Shown: in pieces, positions 41,657 to 52,100 of the stretch
Numbering within the stretch: the stretch's first letter is position 1
How the letters are laid out: each line of letters begins with the position of its first letter
Source: Armillaria gallica
Taxonomy: Eukaryota > Basidiomycota > Agaricomycetes > Agaricales > Physalacriaceae
Reading direction: 5' to 3'
Assembly: GCA_037576215.1 (NCBI GenBank)
Contig: JBANDB010000001.1
Coordinates: 4,898,001-4,962,000 of the forward strand
DNA: 64,000 nucleotides
Made by a program: the position numbers and the translations under genes
The notes under the pieces: model-generated
What the model was told of the DNA's origin: nothing
Seen by the model: the letters and a program-made list of their open reading frames with translations, nothing else
Database searches by the model: none

Positions 41657-43672
41657 TCAGTTAACTGCTGCTGAGGGTGCGATATCAGGGTTCTTGAGCA
41701 TTCCCTTGATAGCACTCGCGTCTACTTCAACAATAAACGTAGGAAGACCGATAAGATAAATTTTGCAATCTCCTAAGGCGCGGTATAATCCAAATATCTC
41801 TTTCTTGGCTTGAGAATATCCGCACTCGCGTTCGTTAAGAGTGATTGAACCGAACCTAGCGAAATAGTGAATCTTTGGATTGACGGGGTTGCACTGTGCT
41901 AGATAATATCCAACTGCGGCAGGTCCTGTATCAACGGCAAGTATAACAGCTCCGGTTGACGTGTAACTGAGCGGCCTTAATGCCGGGCTGACTCTGACTG
42001 CGTCTTTAAGATCTTCTTGTGCGGCAATCTCTGCTGATTCGAATTTGAAAGGAACGTCTTTTCTGAATAACTTGGTAATGGGTAGAGCTCGGGTTGCGAA
42101 ATTATCGATGAATATTCGTAGGACTCTGACGGTACCAATGAAGGCACGCGCGTCAGAGATGTCAATACAAGGTCCCCATCGAAGTATCGACGAGACAATA
42201 CTTTCGAGAGGTAGTCGGCCAGAATATGTGCATCTATGACCTAGCACGGTAATTTCGGCGCAACAAAGGTAGGCTTTCTTGCCTGAAAACGTGCCTCCAC
42301 AATATTTCATGCGTTGGACAATTCTGTTTAGGTTTTGGAAATGTTCCCAAACAAAACGTCGAATGCCGGTATTGAGAGGAATGGTTTCGTAGCCTCCTAT
42401 GATTTCGTATCGAGTTTCTGGTCCTCGAACTGGAACGTCATCAATGTAAGGAATGGTGAACTCTGGGATTTCGGGTTGTAGAATGAAGGTAACGTCGTCA
42501 TGGAATATTGGTACGGAATTGGTCCATCCCATGGGTAAAGTAACGAGTCGTAGTGCTCCATAAGGAGTTTGGAAGGTGGTAAGGTCGCGAGACGATTCTG
42601 CCAATAGACGTTCATCGTATCCAACGAATAAGTCTAGAGTAGCGCCGCATGCACGACCTGCGAAATGTTCTGTGAGCGGGTCTGTTGCCGGTGGTAATCC
42701 AGAATGAGCAATCGTAACTTCGTTCAACGGTTCTAGACTGTGAACTATGCGAAGACTTTTGCCATCCTTCTTTAAAACCGTAAACCATCTCGAGCGGTAG
42801 GAAGAATTGGAAGGTTCATAAACGCCTGCGTCAATCTTTGTTTTGATCATACGGCAAACTTCTGCGTAAATGCCTGGAGGTATAGGCATATTTCGTAGAA
42901 CCCAAGGGGTGTGTTCGACGACTGGGATATCGATTGGAGGGAAGAAATCTCTACGAAAACTGCCTCGTTCTGAATCCTCCCATGCGAATGCTTTCTCCTG
43001 AACCGTCATGAAGTGATGCATAAGCTTCATTTCTTCTGGCCAAAGGAAACCATCGTTATGGATGGAGTCGATGTACTCCTTGCGTTCTTGGGTATAACGT
43101 TCGGTGGGAATGAAAGGGGGTGGGGTTGGAGATAACGTAGGTATTTCGGCTAATGGATCTCCTCGAATATTGCGAACGATACGGAATTTATCAGGCAAGG
43201 TTGCAAGTACGGGCTTCGTTTTCAAAGCAACCGGCTTGTACTTCTTGCCTGCGAAAACCGAAACTTTCTTAGAGAACCATGGCTCGTAGGATTGATCTCC
43301 AATAATATTAGAACCGTATAGACGATACATGTAATCTCGGGGCTGGGAAACGGAACTGAAATCTGAGAAATCTTGAGGAATCTGAGTAGGAATAGAATAT
43401 AACGGTAACAATTGTTCGCGATCTGTTGGTAAAGAGAATTCGGCATATGGGGTGGAACTGTACACGGTTTCGGTCGACCATAGTGATTGTGTAAACGTAG
43501 TGGGTTGGATAGGGAATTTATTAGGGTCGCAAGCCGATAAATATTGGGTTGAAGCTTTTTCTGAGTCAAATTCGGAAGTGGACGCCGCGTAGGCAATAAT
43601 TTTAGGTTCTTGATTCGCGTCTAATTCAATGACGAGGGCGATCTCCTCTATATCATCGTTGGGTTCTTCTAG
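41657..43672 (-). CDS. Element 1 reverse transcriptase and RNase H
   Basis: 671 codons open directly after the gag-pro TGA, starting LEEPNDDIEEIALVIELDA. The RT domain has KKDGKSLRIVHSLEPLN, TLPMGWTNSVPIFHDDV and the catalytic YIDDV (about 42434-42448). It is followed by the Ty3-type thumb (KYCGGTFSGKKAYLC, VLGHRCTYSGRLP) and an RNase H domain (ILAVDTGPAAVGYYLAQ, ERECGYSQAKKEIFGLYRA). It copies the genomic RNA into DNA. No ATG is available near the start, so it should be made as a Gag-Pol fusion. It ends at TGA 41659-41657. Confidence 0.92.
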   Translation of the reverse strand, partial: LEEPNDDIEEIALVIELDANQEPKIIAYAASTSEFDSEKASTQYLSACDPNKFPIQPTTFTQSLWSTETVYSSTPYAEFSLPTDREQLLPLYSIPTQIPQDFSDFSSVSQPRDYMYRLYGSNIIGDQSYEPWFSKKVSVFAGKKYKPVALKTKPVLATLPDKFRIVRNIRGDPLAEIPTLSPTPPPFIPTERYTQERKEYIDSIHNDGFLWPEEMKLMHHFMTVQEKAFAWEDSERGSFRRDFFPPIDIPVVEHTPWVLRNMPIPPGIYAEVCRMIKTKIDAGVYEPSNSSYRSRWFTVLKKDGKSLRIVHSLEPLNEVTIAHSGLPPATDPLTEHFAGRACGATLDLFVGYDERLLAESSRDLTTFQTPYGALRLVTLPMGWTNSVPIFHDDVTFILQPEIPEFTIPYIDDVPVRGPETRYEIIGGYETIPLNTGIRRFVWEHFQNLNRIVQRMKYCGGTFSGKKAYLCCAEITVLGHRCTYSGRLPLESIVSSILRWGPCIDISDARAFIGTVRVLRIFIDNFATRALPITKLFRKDVPFKFESAEIAAQEDLKDAVRVSPALRPLSYTSTGAVILAVDTGPAAVGYYLAQCNPVNPKIHYFARFGSITLNERECGYSQAKKEIFGLYRALGDCKIYLIGLPTFIVEVDASAIKGMLKNPDIAPSAAVN

Positions 43673-46501
43673 TCAATTTTCCCAAGAAAATGGGACGTGG
43701 TTAAGGATACGGGGACAACCACGAGGAATCGTCGGGATGGTGGCGGTCTTGCCGGTGTTCGGATCATGGATGGTAATGGTCTGGTTTTCGTCCGAATAAT
43801 TGCGAACAATGCTCTGAGTTAACGTGTCAAAGGGTCTGCCGAGCAAGATATCGTAGGCAGATTGCCGAATGACGTGCACTTGCAAGTATAGCGTGATATC
43901 TCCAAACAAAAATGCGACATTTCGTGCTAGGCCCAAGGAATAATTCGTAGTTCCATTGGCTGACTGCATTTCCAATATAACCGTAGGATCATAGATCAGC
44001 CCCAAGCGCAAGCACACAGCTTCCGACATGGAGATCACTTGTGATCCGGGATCAATGATGCACTCGACTTTGAGCTGATGATCCACCACTGGGACGATGG
44101 ATCTTAATGAAATAGAATCTGCTGCGCATTTCAAGGGTCCGATCTTCTCCCCTTTCTTGATGCGAGCTTCGTACGGGTCTGGGACAACTGATGATCCTGC
44201 CGGCGGTTCCTTCTGAGCGTTACTGGTCTGCTCGAAAGTCTGCACAAAATTATCCGGCATGCTGTATAAAAGAGTGGAAGTTTTGCCGTTTTCGTGGTCT
44301 TCTGGCGCCTTTACCGTGATCTCTACAGTTTCGGGTCCGGTAAACGGTAAAGCTACCTCCTTCTGGAACTGTTCCACGGTATTTGGCACTTTGCGCTTCG
44401 TGTTGTCCTCCTTAATCATTTCCCTGATTGCTGGTGATAAAGAATATAACTCTTGATGCGACAACGTGATCGTGGAGTCAAGCGCACGCTCGTAGACTTC
44501 TCGTGCAACATGCGAACCTTCTATCGGCGCCCGCGTCCTATAAGCAGGTTCATTATCTTTGGGACGCTTGCGGACATCTGGCTTTGCACCCGCGTTACGA
44601 ACTGCTGGCGGTGCGTAATTGGCTGGCTTTGCTGCGGCAAATGGATGAATATTTTCGGGGATGAGCTGAGCTACACGCTCCTTGACTGGCGCATGCTCGG
44701 GTACTGCCGTGACAGTCTTGGATGAATCTTGTCGCGGAGTAGCAGGTGGCGCGTAAGATGGAAACTTGGAACAAATATCCTGATCATTGCCGTGGACTAC
44801 TGTCTTTGATTTCTCGAATTGTCGTGGAGAATAAGACTCTATGATAGCTGCGGCAATTTCGTCGTCCTGCTTGGTCTGAGTAGGTACGGCAATATCGTCT
44901 TCGTCGTCTGAATATTCGACTAAGTCAGGCATGCCGTCATAATCTGGGGTAAGATCTTGATCGAAGTGATCGCGAATCTTGGGTACGGCAACCTCCTGCT
45001 CGTCATCAAGCATGGCTTCTTCAGCGGCCTTCCGACTAGTACGAGTTTGTCGACCCACTGCCTTAGTAGGTTCTTGCGGAACAGCGGCCTCCACTTTTGT
45101 TGCGGGAGCTGCCTTCTTGGTTGGTCCGCGTTTAAAGCGGGGAACCTCGACTACGACCTGGCGAATCATAGTATCCGTAGTGTCTGCGGTATTCGGACTG
45201 GACGAGTCTTCTTCGGCAACATGCATGAACTGTTTGATGCCCTGGATCTCTTTTCCAATAGCTTCGGATTTGGCAATGAGCGCCTCGAGGCGTTGACGCG
45301 CATCAATCCCAGAAATGGGCGCGCTAAGTGACTGAGCGTCTGCGTTAACTGGTGAAGAACGTTGCCGGCTGAGATGCGGAACTGGCTCGACAATGGCGTT
45401 CATCAGCTGATTGACGATGCCGATCTGGCCTGGATTCTGACAGTGCCATTCCTCGATACGATCTTTAAGCCAAGTGCCTTGGAGACCTCTAGGAACCCAA
45501 GCGCCAGTAGACAGGACGATCTTCCCATCTATATTGCGCCTGCACTTCCCTTCTTTAATCATCTCCTCGACTTTGAGACATTCTCGAATAAAATGACCAA
45601 TTTCGCCGCAGAAACTGCAATTTTGGCCAGTTGCCGTATTAGCATAACTGCTCTGCTGCGGCGGACCAGACGAAAACGATCGTTGCTGAGCTTTCTGGAA
45701 GCGATCATTCGAGTTTAGCTGCAATAACGTCTCGCCAAGTTTAATGAGCTGATTAATATGCTCCATCTTTACTTGGGGTTCCACAGGTTCTTCTTTGACG
45801 CGAACGATTGGCTGAGGTTGTGAAACGGGACCGGGATACGGCATCTCTGAGGGTCTGGCTGGACCAGCGTCACGAAAACTCTGAGTAGGCATACTGCTAA
45901 GAGTGCTTTCTCCTTTATTCGTGCCTTGTAGAACGAACTGAGCGGCTGCGTAAATATCGCTGAGGTCGTAAGGGTCTGCTGGATGATGGTCTGGTAATTT
46001 GATCTGGAGTTGACGGGCAATGGCGTCCCAAACGTGGTTAGGAAAGCCTTTACTGAACATATTGCCGGTCTCGTGGTTTGACAAACGATTATTCGTGACC
46101 AAATGCTTTACTTTGGGGTAGAATTCTCGATAAAACGCTCCTAGGTCTGCGAGATTATCAACTTCTCGCGCGTATTTTCCAATGACGCGCTCGAGGTCGT
46201 GTCTCTCGTATTTGCGAGTGGTACTAGCGTCAGGATACTGAGCGACTACGGCATCCTTGAAATTTTCGTAGGTTTTGCCAGCGTCGCTATACTCGGGCAA
46301 GCTCTCCCAAAATTCAGAGATGACGAGACCAGGATAATAGATAAACCACTTCTTTTTATCGGCTTCTGCATTTATACTATGACGGGTGAAGAGGCCTTCG
46401 ATATCGCTGATATAACGCGTCAATTCGCGTCCAGGACTAATTTCGTCAATGATATTCGGAGCACTCTTCTCCTTTTGGAACGGCATAGATGCTGCTGCCA
46501 T
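43673..46501 (-). CDS. Element 1 Gag-protease polyprotein
   Basis: From the first sense-strand ATG downstream of the primer site (46501, MAAASMPFQKEKSAP) the frame runs 942 codons to TGA at 43675-43673. It contains a gag core (ELTRYISDIEGLFTRHSI, WFIYYPGLVISEFWESLP), a CCHC knuckle (CSFCGEIGHFIREC, about 45577-45618), a long variable linker, and an aspartic protease (CIIDPGSQVISM, then AYDILLGRPFDTL). The active site reads DPG rather than DS/TG. The frame is also open upstream to a TAG at 47191-47189 without any ATG. The stop is followed by CTA-G in the same frame as RT. Confidence 0.9.
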   Translation of the reverse strand: MAAASMPFQKEKSAPNIIDEISPGRELTRYISDIEGLFTRHSINAEADKKKWFIYYPGLVISEFWESLPEYSDAGKTYENFKDAVVAQYPDASTTRKYERHDLERVIGKYAREVDNLADLGAFYREFYPKVKHLVTNNRLSNHETGNMFSKGFPNHVWDAIARQLQIKLPDHHPADPYDLSDIYAAAQFVLQGTNKGESTLSSMPTQSFRDAGPARPSEMPYPGPVSQPQPIVRVKEEPVEPQVKMEHINQLIKLGETLLQLNSNDRFQKAQQRSFSSGPPQQSSYANTATGQNCSFCGEIGHFIRECLKVEEMIKEGKCRRNIDGKIVLSTGAWVPRGLQGTWLKDRIEEWHCQNPGQIGIVNQLMNAIVEPVPHLSRQRSSPVNADAQSLSAPISGIDARQRLEALIAKSEAIGKEIQGIKQFMHVAEEDSSSPNTADTTDTMIRQVVVEVPRFKRGPTKKAAPATKVEAAVPQEPTKAVGRQTRTSRKAAEEAMLDDEQEVAVPKIRDHFDQDLTPDYDGMPDLVEYSDDEDDIAVPTQTKQDDEIAAAIIESYSPRQFEKSKTVVHGNDQDICSKFPSYAPPATPRQDSSKTVTAVPEHAPVKERVAQLIPENIHPFAAAKPANYAPPAVRNAGAKPDVRKRPKDNEPAYRTRAPIEGSHVAREVYERALDSTITLSHQELYSLSPAIREMIKEDNTKRKVPNTVEQFQKEVALPFTGPETVEITVKAPEDHENGKTSTLLYSMPDNFVQTFEQTSNAQKEPPAGSSVVPDPYEARIKKGEKIGPLKCAADSISLRSIVPVVDHQLKVECIIDPGSQVISMSEAVCLRLGLIYDPTVILEMQSANGTTNYSLGLARNVAFLFGDITLYLQVHVIRQSAYDILLGRPFDTLTQSIVRNYSDENQTITIHDPNTGKTATIPTIPRGCPRILNHVPFSWEN

Positions 46502-48226
46502 GACTGCGGGTTGTTGTACTGGCTGCTGAACTGGGGGCTGTACGGGTGGTTGTGCGCCGGGTTGCGCTACGGGGGCTGGTTGTTGATTCAGATTGACTGG
46601 TGGTAAAATGGGAAATATGGGAAAATAAGAGGTGGAAGCCTCCGCCGGTGGATCAAAAGTGAGACTTTGTTCGAAGGACTCGTCCTTGATATCAAAGTTT
46701 ATGGTGGTAGCGGAATCTGGTACTAATTCGTCGCTAGATTCAACGGATTCTTCTTGTCGGTAATTGGTGAACGAGGTGGATTCTACGTGGTAGCCTCCGA
46801 AAGCGTGTCCGGAATAAGGGGTGCCGGGGGCTGTTCCGTAGTTTGAACCAAAGAGTTCTGCGGTAACTTCGGTTTCTTCGTCGTCTTCTGGTCCAGAAAA
46901 TGACAAGTTCTCTCTTTCAGAGATGTCTAATTCTTCGGGAAACGGAGATGGGGGAGATTCAACGAAAGACCCAGGAATGGGACTACGAGGGGAGTCTGGT
47001 AACGGGGTTTCTGTAGCGAGCGTCGAAGATGACGCTTCAGACGATGCTAAATGGGCTGTAGATTCTTGTAACTGAAGACGTGCAGAGGTATTTCGAAGGC
47101 CTCTGCCCAGAACTGGGACGTAAGGTGTTTTACGTTCGAATTTTCGTGAAATGGTGAAGAATTCGGGTTCGCAGCAAGTATAAGCTCGCTACGAAGGGCG
47201 AATTAAAAGGTGATAGGCGTATATAAATGCGATCAAAGAATTGATCTGGGATGTGAACTGATCCCCTCGCGGTGGGCTCCAGAAATGATGGGCCTCAGAC
47301 TTCCGTGGCAACGGCAACACCAACTCGGAATGAGCTTGGTTAATTAACGTAGTGGCACGGCAATCAAGGCGATCGTGTGTGCGAGTGGTTCGGGGCACCT
47401 CCGTGCAGTAGAACAATTCCTCTATACGCAAGAATACACTGCGACTTAAAGTCTGCGAAGTAGTACTGCTTGGTAGTCGAGTACTAAATGCTATGGCGAT
47501 AAGCCGGTAGGGATCTCTCGAAATGAGAGGGAACGAAAACGGGTATGACGTGAATACCACGAATCCGTATGAGAAAACGTGCTGTGAGACTAGAAAACGT
47601 CGCTCGACGGTAATCGGAGCGGGGTGAACGATGGAGAATAGACTAAACGGTCGGCAATAGTCTGTGGACGAGCGAAGCGATGAGAAAACGGCGTGGGGAC
47701 TGCGAGTGGCGAAATAAACGTGGAACGAGGTGCGGAGGGTGGGCTGGCGAGAGAAAACGTGGAACTACGAAAACTGGTGGCGATACTGGTCCTATACGAT
47801 GTGAGGGTGCTGAGTCGATGTCAAAACTTGTCTGGTACTGAAACGATCCTATCCTATGTCAAACTAACCTTCAAGTCCACTCGGGGGACTGATACTATAC
47901 GAAAACTGGCTGAAACTGATCCTAAGTCTGCTCTGAGACTACCCAAGTGGGCGACGATAACGATGACGAAAGTGAAACTGTAAAAACTCCAATGGTGCGA
48001 AGGTGAAACGATGACGGCCTATAAAAGATAACGGGGGCGAGGTATAGCGCGGCGATCACGTATTGGCACAGTATGAGCGTGTACCAATAGTGTTAAGAGC
48101 GAAGAGCACGTAGCGAAGGACTCTTCACAGTTAAAACCGTGAGATAACTCTGGTGAGCTCAAGAGTCGACGTGCGATCAAGAATATGCTGGTGCAAACGG
48201 TATATTGCCGTAGAACGGTGAATAAA
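46502..48226 (-). promoter_or_regulatory. ATG-free leader of Element 1
   Basis: The sense (minus) strand has no ATG in any frame for 1,725 nt upstream of the Gag start, while the opposite strand has about 30. The stretch covers the LTR's transcribed part, primer site and 784 nt of interior. From 47188 to 46502 it is also open in the Gag frame (229 codons, acidic and Pro/Ser-rich). A CCTTCGTAG at 47197-47189 could be a splice acceptor just before that open stretch. Confidence 0.75.
47257..47285 (-). promoter_or_regulatory. Candidate primer-binding site of Element 1
   Basis: Immediately inside the 5' LTR on the minus strand is TTTC then TGGAGCCCACCGCGAGGGG. The TGG start fits pairing with a tRNA CCA end. 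Which tRNA it matches is not determined. Confidence 0.55.
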
Positions 48227-48974
48227 CATTGTTTACTGGCGATAGACTAGAGCGTGATGATAATTGACGTAGTCTGGGGTCAACTGGAGATGAACTGCCC
48301 TTGAACTACGTTTTCTAACTAGTTTTTATACTACAAGTACGAATTTATAAATAGAGTAGATATGCGAGACTTAGTAAGGCCGTAAAGCCTGGGCTTTGTA
48401 AAAATCGTAGGTAACATATGGTCCTTGGTCTTCTAAAGTAACAGCAACTCGTCGACGTTGCCGCGTATGGATGCGAACCGTATGGTTTTGCTTGAGCGAT
48501 GCACGGATCGTTAGGTGCTGTTTAGCTGCGGATTACTGAGCGATAGTCGTCGTGCTGAGGAGTACGCGTGGGGCAACGTTTTCTTGAAGCCTTGGCGAAG
48601 TAACAGCCTTAGTAAACACGGTCTGTAGTTGCCGTAGCTGCAATTGCCGTAGCTGGGAAGGTACTCGCTTCAATCACGTCATTTTCATTAAATGATCAAT
48701 GAGCGCGTCAACTAGGTGCTTCTGAGTGATGCGTCAATTCTGTATTGGGCTGATTGTCGATTGAAGGTGCCTTGCCGTGATGAGGTACGGCAATTATGAT
48801 GCGTGGCAAGATTGGATGGATAACAAAGCGCGTGAGGAGTGGTTGCCGTAGGATAAAAGTGGTATCACTGTGTGTGCAATCTTTGGTTTGCTGAAAGGCC
48901 GTTGAAGGGACAGTAGCGTTAATTAGCAGACAAAATCCGCGAATTCTGAGCGTACAGAGCCTGGAGGCTCATCA
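47286..48974 (-). repeat. Element 1 5' LTR (copy B)
   Basis: 1,689 bp, TGATG...CATCA. TATAAAAA on the minus strand at 48330-48323 is the likely promoter, placing transcript starts near 48295. It retains many CpGs. It is the better-preserved copy. Confidence 0.95.
48323..48330 (-). promoter_or_regulatory. TATA box of Element 1
   Basis: TATAAAAA on the sense strand of the 5' LTR. The first ATG after it (48229-48227) opens only a 32-codon reading frame, and the next ATG is the Gag start 1.7 kb downstream. Confidence 0.5.
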
Positions 48975-49122
48975 CCGCTCGGCTCAGCTCAGCTTCAGTC
49001 AGCTTTTCTTGAGTTATGCCCATATGTAGCTCTTAGCTGAGCGGAGCTGGAATAAAATTGATCCGCTCGGCTCACGCTTAGTGGCCAGCTAAAGGCCAAA
49101 ATAGGTAATAAGAATATATAAT

Positions 49123-52100
49123 TTAATTTCCAGCACGTAGCTGCTCGATAAAAGTTAAGATATCTTTCGGTACACTATCCTGGTCAGCTAGCATAGCTTC
49201 TAAATCACGTATCTCAGCTTCTTTTGATGTGCCGGCAGTGAAGTCCAGAAATTGACCCCATTTGAAGGCAAATTTTAGCATCTGCAGAGCCTCCATTAGA
49301 TCTGGTGCAAGTCAGTTCCATCGCTGAGTTGCCGTCTCTTTCCCAGATGAAAATACACGCTCGCAAGGTACAGATGTCCCTTGGATTGGAAGGATGTCCA
49401 TGGCCATCATGAATATTGTCAGGTAAACATGTTGATTATCCTTGGAGTACCCATTTCAGATTCATAAAGAAGCAGCTCAAGGCCTACTTACCTGCCAATA
49501 CTTTACAATATCATGGCTAGTCTTAATGCCGGACAGGTATGCTTCAACTTCAGCTTCGAGACTTTGCAGGTGAATTGTTGTATCGAAAAGGTTATCACCA
49601 AGAAGGTCGTCGGCCCAGCGGTTGCGGTGAGGATCAGATATGGGCATTTCGTGCAGGTGTGGGTGGAATTGATGCAGCGGAACGATAATCATGCAACTAT
49701 GTTGTATATCTCAGCTTTCAAACAAGGGCAAGATCAATTATCAAAGAAGAATACCTTATTCAAAAATAGCTGTCGAGCGTCTACCTCCTCTCCCGGCATG
49801 TAGCGATGGTACCAGCGTAGTTTTGCATTAGGGTTGAGAACTTACATTGTGCACAATTAGTAAAGATAGCATGACATTTGTCAAATTTGCTCACTGGTTG
49901 CTAAAGTATATGCCGGAACAACGTCCAGACGTTCCCGATATGTCGCTAGCTTCTCAAGGCCCTCATCAAGAGCTGGTGCTGCATCTGGAAAGGTGATCTT
50001 GAGGCCCTGCCAAAGTTGGATCATTCGCCAGAAACTTGGAATTGCCAAAGAAAGGGTTGGTGTCTTGTCAGCAGATAGCTTCTGTTGGAATGCATGTGGT
50101 ACCTACATATATCAGTAGGTAAAGTTGGCTTTTTGAATACATAAACATACCGCTAATATCTGGTGTATTATTTCTAATGCTTTCCACTCATCTTCTGAAA
50201 GTTTGTGTTTACGAAGATCAGCGAAGTCCCATTTGTCAAGGAATAGCTCAATCCCCTGATAACAAATCAGTATGTCAATGATAGGATCAAATAAAATGTA
50301 CGTTACCTTGCGCAGTTCAATTGCCCGCTCAATCATTATATCTGTTGAAGACCACCGAATGTCAACGTCAAGGACCAATTGAAGTACCTTCTTATCAAGC
50401 ATTTTGAGCACAGATGAAAAGCCATGCCGACGGAGGGACGATCCACGAATCTATGAAATACTAAGCTTATGTTGATAACATCACAAATAAAATCCTACTG
50501 CACGTACAAGGGCCCATACAGCCGCTACTGGGTCTCGGGTGATGTCTAACATCTCTGTATATCATAGTGAGATTGTGATTAATGCATGAAGATATACATA
50601 CCTCCAAGGAGGACAGCATTCAAAGCTGTAACAGCAGATATGACAGCCTTTGCAGCTAGATTGACAATATGAGCAAAACATCTGGACAATAACATCATTC
50701 ACATCACCAGTCTACAGCAATGAAAAGCTTACCGTATCCGCCACTCGGTAGCACAAAAGGTGAACCCACGGCATATGAGGTCATGCTCCAAAAATACCAT
50801 AAAAGTTCCATTGTTTGCGGCATTGTCCATGGTTATCCAACCAAGCTGCAATCAAAGAATTGTTAAAGATGTCTTTACATGATTCACACAATGATTTCAT
50901 ACCTTCAATGGACACCTCACATCTTTACTTGTTATACTGACTCGATCAGTAATATGGAGAATCGCAGCAGCTAAGTGCTCGCCATCATGACGACCAGGAA
51001 CACAGTGATACCCAATAAGATCAGACCGCAGACAAACAATTGTCCGACCATCGGCATCAGTTCCCACAGCTTCCATCCAGTGTGCCATCATGGCCATGTA
51101 GTTCATCAAATTTAGATCACTAGACAAGTCTATAGTGAGTGAAACGCTACCCATGGCATGCTGAAATCACATTAGAATATGAGAAAACAGGTGAACAAAA
51201 ACATACCTCAAGCTCTCCACTTAATGTCTGGATATATCTCTCCCATGTCTCGATCACTCATCCTCTGATGTAGGTGCGATGTGGGATATCTGAATCATTT
51301 AGTTCCTCCCGAAGCATGAGAAATATGCAACGTAATTGTGGAGACTCAATCACATTGATTGACTTAGTAGCATCAGTACATTATATACAATAAGAGCGAC
51401 AAGATTCCAAACCTGATCATCAGCAATGATCCATTCAATGATGGCGTCGATAAATGCTTCTTGAGAGAATTGGGGCACAAAAGTCGAGGCGGACGTTTCA
51501 GGAGGTGTTGCAGCAGTTGCCATACCATTAGCTTGCCGAAACTGTTCTGCAGGCTTTGTTCCATTTCCCTTGATCAACATGTTAAGTCGATCACAAGCGA
51601 TGACCCATAATTTGAGATGTTCTCTTAGGAGATGGTGACGAAGGGGTGTAGTTCCTGTACTCATCTGATATGTCTTATCCTTGGCATTTTTCTGTTTATC
51701 ACCCGTGCTGACAGTAAGGATGAGCACAAATGAAAGATGTGGTCATTGGCGGCTTACTGGCAAAATTTACAGATATGGTGACCACCTTCTTCCATGTAAA
51801 AGGGCCAGATATCATCAGCATTACGATTGTCTCGTGGAGTTGATGGCAGTGAAGTGAACGATAGAGCTGGAGAGTGCAATGATGATGACAGTGATGAGGA
51901 AGGTGGAGACGGCGATGGTGGGTCAACTGACGGTGCTTCAAAGTGGACAAACTGGTATGTCCTTGCTTCATTTCAATGCTGGTCAGGGGTAGGAAGATCA
52001 TCGGGACCTTCAAGAATATGCGGCGACTGAGGGGGAAGTGTCCGAAGGGAGGGTGTGAATGGATTTTCTTCTTCCTCATCATCATCTTCAGATACCGTTG

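Larger units (their letters stand above)
32195..48974 (-). mobile_element. Element 1: 16.78-kb Ty3/gypsy element with antisense genes
   Basis: Two 1,689-bp LTRs in direct orientation bracket a 13.4-kb interior. On the minus strand are gag-pro (46501-43673), RT-RNase H (43672-41657) and integrase (to 39971). A polypurine tract lies next to the 3' LTR at 33884-33899 and a candidate primer-binding site next to the 5' LTR. The region between integrase and polypurine tract carries two plus-strand, multi-exon genes (P1, P2). The 4-bp target duplication is CTGC (32191-32194) and CCGC (48975-48978), differing by one CpG transition; the reconstructed site is a perfect hAT terminus. LTR divergence is 7/1689. 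It is young, with one clear nonsense change in pol. Confidence 0.93.

Noticed and set aside
44453..46606. Plus-strand frames of 65-135 codons opposite Element 1 gag
   Set aside because: Shadows of a long coding frame; no motifs or starts.
47189..47560. Open frame from the 5' LTR through the primer site, in the Gag frame, as an N-terminal Gag part
   Set aside because: It has no ATG and ends in TAG at 47191-47189. Pyrimidine richness of this strand makes stops rare. Kept only as context for the ATG-free leader.
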